Source of the DNA: an uncultured Oscillospiraceae bacterium
Lineage (GTDB): Bacteria; Bacillota; Clostridia; Oscillospirales; Oscillospiraceae
Direction: 5' to 3'
Length of the DNA stretch: 64,000 nt
Assembly: GCA_910587255.1 (NCBI GenBank)
Contig: CAJUKT010000101.1
Location: 20,009 to 84,008 of the forward strand
The position numbers and the translations under genes are program-made. Under the pieces are notes generated by a model. The model saw only the letters and a program-made list of their open reading frames with translations, was not told where the DNA came from and did no database searches. This document shows positions 62,468-64,000 of this stretch, one piece after another. Each line of letters starts with the position of its first letter. The stretch's first letter is position 1.

Positions 62468-63832
62468 TCACCGCATCAAGCCTTGGATCAAAATCACCAG
62501 GATGAGTACGGGGAGTACAAACTGGAAATAGGGCTTCAACGCCCGGGGCATTTTTACGCCCCTGCCTGCGTTGGCCTCGGCCAGGTACTTGTCGAAGCCC
62601 CAGCCCCATTTGGTGACGCAGAACAGCAGGTAGGCCAGCGACCCCAGGGGGAGAAGCAGGTTGCTGACCAGGAAGTCCTCGATGTCCAGCACCTGGCCCA
62701 CGCTGCCGTTGGGCAGGACGGCCTTGAAGTACCACAGGTTATAGCCCAGCACGCAGGGCATGGAGGCCAGCAGGAGGAATAGGCCGTTGAGCAGCGCCGC
62801 CTTTTTCCGGCTCCAGCCAAAGTTGTCGATGCACCCGGCCAGCAGGTTCTCGAACACGGCGATGACAGTGGAGAAGCTGGCGAAGGTCATGAACAGGAAG
62901 AACAGCCCCCCCCACAGCCGTCCCCCGGCCATATTGGCAAACACCTTGGGCAGGGTGATGAAGATGAGGGACGGCCCCGCGTCCGGCTGCACCCCAAAGG
63001 AAAAACAGGCGGGGAAGATGATGAGGCCGCTCATAATGGCCACGAAGGTGTCAAGGCCGCAAATGCGGGCCGCCTCCCCGGCCAGGGTGTTGTCCCGGCT
63101 CATGTAGCTGCCGAAGATCTCCATGGCGGCGATACCCAGGCTGAGGGTGAAGAACGCCTGGTTCATGGCGGCCGTGACCACCTTGCCCAGCCCCTGCTCC
63201 ACCGCCCGGCCGAAGTCGGGCAGGAGGTAGAATCGGACGCCCTCCGCCGCGCCGGGGAGGGTGAGGCTGTGCACCGCCAGCACCACGATGAGGCCCAGAA
63301 GGCCCAGCATCATCCACTTGGTCACCCGCTCCAATCCCCCCTGGAGGCCCAGGGAGCACACCAGGAAGCCCGCTGCCACCATCACCGCCATCCAGACGGT
63401 CATCTCCATGGGGTCGGCCCGCATGGCGGAGAACACCCCGTCCACCGCCTCCAGGGCTATTCCCTCGAAAGCGCCCCCGGCGAATTTGAAGAAGTAGCCC
63501 AGCATCCAGCCAGACACGGTGGTGTAGTACATCATCAGCAGATAGCAGCCAATCAGGCAGAACCAGCCGTGGACGTGCCACTTGGAGCCCGCGGGCTCCA
63601 GCGCCCGGTAGCCCTGCACCGCGCTTTTGCGGCTGGCCCGGCCCACCGCCAGCTCCATGGTGAGCACAGGCACCCCCATAATCACCAGAAACAGCAGGTA
63701 GAACAGCACGAACACGCCGCCGCCGTATTCCCCGGTGACATAGGGGAATTTCCACACGTTGCCAATGCCGATGGCGCATCCGGCGCTCACCAGCAGGAAA
63801 CCCAGCCGGGAGCGGAAGCTTTCTCGTTTCAT
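62468..63832 (-). CDS. Sodium-dependent (NSS family) transporter
   Basis: 454 residues with about eleven or twelve helices. The N terminus LGFLLVSAGCAIGIGNVWKF is the unwound helix 1 with the sodium-site GxGNxWRF-like motif. Other family segments are GGVFVLFYLLFLVIMGVPVL, MELAVGRASRKSAVQGYRAL and FFTLSLGIAAMEIFGSYMSR. It moves amino acids or related compounds with sodium. The ATG at 63832 has AGGAGAGGGC upstream. It converges on the AGCS gene. Substrate unknown. Confidence 0.94.
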   Translation of the reverse strand: MKRESFRSRLGFLLVSAGCAIGIGNVWKFPYVTGEYGGGVFVLFYLLFLVIMGVPVLTMELAVGRASRKSAVQGYRALEPAGSKWHVHGWFCLIGCYLLMMYYTTVSGWMLGYFFKFAGGAFEGIALEAVDGVFSAMRADPMEMTVWMAVMVAAGFLVCSLGLQGGLERVTKWMMLGLLGLIVVLAVHSLTLPGAAEGVRFYLLPDFGRAVEQGLGKVVTAAMNQAFFTLSLGIAAMEIFGSYMSRDNTLAGEAARICGLDTFVAIMSGLIIFPACFSFGVQPDAGPSLIFITLPKVFANMAGGRLWGGLFFLFMTFASFSTVIAVFENLLAGCIDNFGWSRKKAALLNGLFLLLASMPCVLGYNLWYFKAVLPNGSVGQVLDIEDFLVSNLLLPLGSLAYLLFCVTKWGWGFDKYLAEANAGRGVKMPRALKPYFQFVLPVLILVILIQGLMR

Positions 63833-63911
63833 TTGCCCTCTCCTCTTTGCAAATTTCCGTTATTATATCGGAGGACGGGGTAAATGTCAAATAAAGCGGG
63901 GGCCGGAATAA

Positions 63912-64000
63912 GAAGCTGTACCAATAGGCTAAAACCGCTTGAGTAAAGTGCTGAAAGCAGCAATGGTGCAAACAGCTTGTGCAGAACGGACAGACACTTC
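63912..64000 (+). mobile_element. Start of an element with the same terminal repeat as the MITE (cut by window edge)
   Basis: GAAGCTGTACCAAT (63912-63925) is identical in 14 bases to the outer end of the MITE at 57050, and diverges after that. The remaining 75 bases show no gene start. It is probably the left end of an insertion sequence or of a longer relative that could be the source of the transposase. The flank on the left is ATAA. Confidence 0.5.

Noticed and set aside
61377..62735. 452-codon minus-strand frame opposite the AGCS symporter
   Set aside because: It crosses a strong bidirectional terminator and two real genes, with no recognisable domain.

Overview
This window is high-GC Firmicute DNA. 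The gene content fits a gut Clostridia member of the Oscillospiraceae type (Flavonifractor, Pseudoflavonifractor, Lawsonibacter); that placement is inferred from protein families, not from a marker gene. About the first 46.5 kb is most of an integrative and conjugative element (ICE) of the Tn1549/CTn type, almost all on the minus strand. The rest is ordinary chromosome, starting at two tRNA-Ser genes. The integrase and the far end of the ICE lie outside the window.

From left to right the ICE holds: a VirB4 ATPase (cut by the window edge) and PrgI; two plus-strand cargo genes; VirB6; a cargo cassette (esterase, DUF1905, DUF5714); a VirB2-like protein; VirD4 coupling protein interrupted by a group II intron; PcfB and the relaxase; an ArsR/nitroreductase cassette; MobC and a PAPS-reductase-like protein; and an intergenic array of six perfect hairpins. 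From 14.2 to 34.1 kb there is a long run of overlapping accessory genes: a DNA methyltransferase, two hexapeptide-repeat proteins, a second PAPS-reductase-like protein, a SAM synthetase, an amidoligase/small protein/gamma-glutamylcyclotransferase triad, a C5-cytosine methyltransferase, ParR/ParM, a RepA-like initiator, ParB and SSB. From 34.2 to 44.1 kb lies a surface operon (13-repeat SpaA-type protein, secreted stalk protein, sortase, membrane-anchored partner) led by a TOPRIM primase. Regulators (ribbon-helix-helix and XRE) sit at the right end.

The main unusual signals are these. Several ICE genes have AUA or AUC where an AUG is expected, at normal distance behind a strong Shine-Dalgarno. 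Two or three ICE leaders share an AAAGCTAT element exactly 16 nt from a -10 box. The hairpin array lies beside the mobilisation genes. The amidoligase triad is translationally coupled. One hexapeptide-repeat gene is frameshifted at a homopolymer. The giant surface protein ends at its sorting motif with no membrane anchor.

The chromosomal part (46.7 to 64 kb) holds two tRNA-Ser genes, an Rrf2 regulator, a DEAD-box helicase, YmdB, a YhaO/YhaN-type nuclease-ATPase pair, CCA tRNA nucleotidyltransferase, a protein joining a flagellin-like helical segment to a beta-helix domain, a chemoreceptor, mannonate dehydratase and two sodium symporters. A 160-bp MITE lies at 57.1 kb, and the start of an element with the same terminal repeat lies at the right edge.
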